Shown one piece after another: positions 62,579 through 64,000 of a DNA stretch of 64,000 bases (positions are counted from its first letter, which is position 1; each line of letters opens with the position of its first letter). The position numbers were made by a program, and so were the translations under genes. Origin of the DNA: an uncultured Lachnospiraceae bacterium (GTDB lineage Bacteria; Bacillota; Clostridia; Lachnospirales; Lachnospiraceae); NCBI GenBank assembly GCA_947172645.1, contig CAMWBY010000001.1:186001-250000 (forward strand). The letters are read 5' to 3'. The notes under the pieces are model-generated. The model ran no database searches. It was not told where the DNA came from and saw nothing but the letters and a program-made list of their open reading frames with translations.

Positions 62579-63511
62579 TTACTCTTCCCTGTTGCCTGTC
62601 AGCGAATTCTGCACACGCTTATACAATTCCTGCGCCGCGTTGTACCCCATCTTCTTCTGGCGGTGGTTAACTGCTGCCGACTCACAGATAATCGCCAGGT
62701 TACGTCCGGGCCTAATCGGTATGCTATGGCAGACCACCTTATTGCCTAAGTACTCCGTGTATTCTTCTTCCAGGCCCAGGCGGTCATACTCTTTGTCTTT
62801 ATCCCAGTCCTCCAGACGGATAACCAAGTCAATATTCTGCGTGTCCTTAACGCTGGACGCACCAAACAAGGCCTTCACATCCACGATACCGATGCCGCGC
62901 AGTTCAATAAAGTGTTTCGTGATATCCGGCGCCGAGCCCACCAGCGTGTCCTCGCTGACCCTTCGAATCTCCACCACGTCATCCGTCACAAGGCGGTGTC
63001 CCCTCTTAATCAGCTCCAATGCCGCCTCAGACTTGCCGATACCGCTTTCTCCTGTAATCAGTACGCCTTCGCCATACACGTCCACCAGAACACCATGCAC
63101 GGAAATACAGGGCGCCAGTTTCACATTCAGCCATCTGATAATCTCCGCCATGCAAGCGGAGGTAGCCTTCTTGGTCATCAGAAGCGGGACGCCATATTTC
63201 ACCGCTGTCTCCCGAAACAGCTCGTTAGGATGCAGCTCCCGGCAGAATACAATACCCGGAATCGGATTGTTCAGCAGTTTCTCATAAATCTCCACCTGCC
63301 TGTCCGCCTCCAGTCCATTCATGTAAGAGTACTCCACAAACCCTACCACCTGCAGCCGCGTCGCCTCAAAATGCTCGAAGTAGCCCGCAATCTGCAGCGC
63401 AGGCCTGTTGATATCCGGCTGTATGACATTGATTTTGGAAATATCAATCTCAGGCGTAAGATTCTCCAATTTGAATTTTTCGATAACCTTTGTTAAACTG
63501 ATGCTTGCCAT
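62579..63511 (-). CDS. hprK: HPr kinase/phosphorylase
   Basis: A 310-residue bifunctional enzyme that phosphorylates and dephosphorylates Ser46 of HPr and Crh in response to glycolytic state. The Walker A motif is GESGIGKSE. LVTDDVVEI and the family signature ELRGIGIVDVKALFG follow. AAGGAG lies 7 bases upstream. It controls the Crh-like and HPr-like proteins of this window in my reading. It is between uvrC and the ROK kinase gene. Confidence 0.96.
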   Translation of the reverse strand: MASISLTKVIEKFKLENLTPEIDISKINVIQPDINRPALQIAGYFEHFEATRLQVVGFVEYSYMNGLEADRQVEIYEKLLNNPIPGIVFCRELHPNELFRETAVKYGVPLLMTKKATSACMAEIIRWLNVKLAPCISVHGVLVDVYGEGVLITGESGIGKSEAALELIKRGHRLVTDDVVEIRRVSEDTLVGSAPDITKHFIELRGIGIVDVKALFGASSVKDTQNIDLVIRLEDWDKDKEYDRLGLEEEYTEYLGNKVVCHSIPIRPGRNLAIICESAAVNHRQKKMGYNAAQELYKRVQNSLTGNREE

Positions 63512-63591
63512 ATCTATCTCCTTATGATTTGTGCCTTGAACTTACTGTATATTGTAGCATAATAAAGAACCGTTCGCAATAAGCGGTATTG

Positions 63592-63611
63592 ACAGTAATC
63601 ATATTACTGTC
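63592..63611. repeat. Small hairpin overlapping the uvrC stop codon
   Basis: GACAGTAAT and ATTACTGTC pair around a short loop over the end of uvrC. It may stabilise the mRNA end, as there is no T tract. Confidence 0.45.
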
Positions 63612-64000
63612 CTGCCCGGAAAAACTCATAAATCTGCTTTCCGATATGTTCCGGAATCTCCTTCACTTCACATAGCTGCTCCACCGACGCCTCCTTGATT
63701 TCATTGATAGAACCGAAATGTTTCATCAATGCCTTACGTCTCGCCGGGCCGATTCCCGGTATTTCATCAAGCACAGACTTCACCTGTGCCTTAGAGCGCA
63801 GGGAACGGTGGTACTCGATGGCAAAACGGTGGGCTTCATCCTGTATCCTGGTGATGAGTTTGAAGCCCTCCGAATGTGTATCGATAGGAATCTCCACATT
63901 CCGGTAATATAATCCCCTGGTACGATGATTGTCGTCCTTCACCATACCGCAGACCGGAATATTCAGGTGCAGTTCCTCCAACACTTGCAGGGCAATATTC
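63604..64000 (-). CDS. uvrC: UvrABC excinuclease subunit C, C-terminal part
   Basis: The frame is open past the right edge, so only the last 132 or so codons are seen. The segment after [21 protein letters not shown] is the end of the RNase H-like nuclease domain ([12 protein letters not shown], and the later [11 protein letters not shown]). The helix-hairpin-helix pair at the C-terminus ([18 protein letters not shown]) binds DNA. UvrC makes both incisions in nucleotide excision repair. It precedes hprK. Confidence 0.94.
   Translation of the reverse strand, partial: NIALQVLEELHLNIPVCGMVKDDNHRTRGLYYRNVEIPIDTHSEGFKLITRIQDEAHRFAIEYHRSLRSKAQVKSVLDEIPGIGPARRKALMKHFGSINEIKEASVEQLCEVKEIPEHIGKQIYEFFRAGQ

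Noticed and set aside
1..64000. CRISPR arrays, insertion sequences or prophage
   Set aside because: No regularly spaced direct repeats, transposase, integrase or phage structural genes were seen.

Overview
The window looks like chromosomal DNA of an anaerobic Firmicute of class Clostridia, most likely a Lachnospiraceae. The reasons are the gene orders ftsE-ftsX-M23 peptidase-ctp, hrcA-grpE-dnaK-dnaJ behind a CIRCE operator, ireB-ruvX-DUF1292-RNase J-ylbF-mltG-like-trmR-U32 peptidase, and uvrC-hprK-ROK kinase-murB-rapZ-whiA-crh. A type III glutamine synthetase, a DUF3048 lipoprotein, a YjfB-type protein and a short Lys/Ala/Thr-rich DUF6465-type protein point the same way. Most genes lie on the minus strand. 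I see no rRNA, CRISPR array, prophage or insertion sequence. There is one tRNA, tRNA-Gln(CTG).

Layout. 1-3.6 kb: a large LRR-GTPase (Roc/COR) protein with a nuclease-like C-terminus, coupled to a second gene cut by the window edge. 3.6-9.2 kb: division and envelope operon (ftsE, ftsX, M23 hydrolase, ctp protease) with a GDP-mannose pyrophosphorylase gene. 9.2-15 kb: CdaR regulator, yjfB, cvfB, acyl-ACP thioesterase, tRNA-Gln and glnN. 15.2-25.9 kb: tRNA and RNA modification and processing (U32/TrhP-like, trmR, RNase J, ruvX, mtaB, thiI, nifS, rsmE). 25.8-36.8 kb: vanZ-like gene, prmA, DUF3048 lipoprotein, heat-shock operon, DUF6465-type gene, uppP and an aminotransferase. 36.9-46.3 kb: alpha-galactosidase, AEC transporter, pyruvate kinase, an ammonium transporter fused to a P-II domain, LysR and GNAT. 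46.5-53.9 kb: cyclophilin, a lone flagellin with a sigma-D-type promoter, an AGCS symporter behind a structured leader, an alpha/beta hydrolase, fructose-bisphosphate aldolase and a lipid kinase. 54-64 kb: Lhr helicase and the crh-whiA-rapZ-murB-glk-hprK-uvrC cluster.

How the parts fit. Carbon catabolite control is represented by HprK and two HPr-like proteins. Neither has the phosphotransfer histidine, but both keep the serine that HprK phosphorylates. FtsEX and the adjacent M23 protein form a septal hydrolase module. NifS and ThiI make 4-thiouridine in tRNA; TrmR and the U32 protein act on wobble uridine. Glutamine synthetase III and Amt-PII are the nitrogen-assimilation genes, and their leaders share a short motif.

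The least explained parts are the LRR-Roc-COR cassette at the left edge, a dispersed two-hairpin element whose stems appear to covary (3.5 and 15.1 kb), the leader of the AGCS symporter, and an orphan terminator at 48.7 kb. All assignments come from reading the sequence and recalling family features; no search was run.
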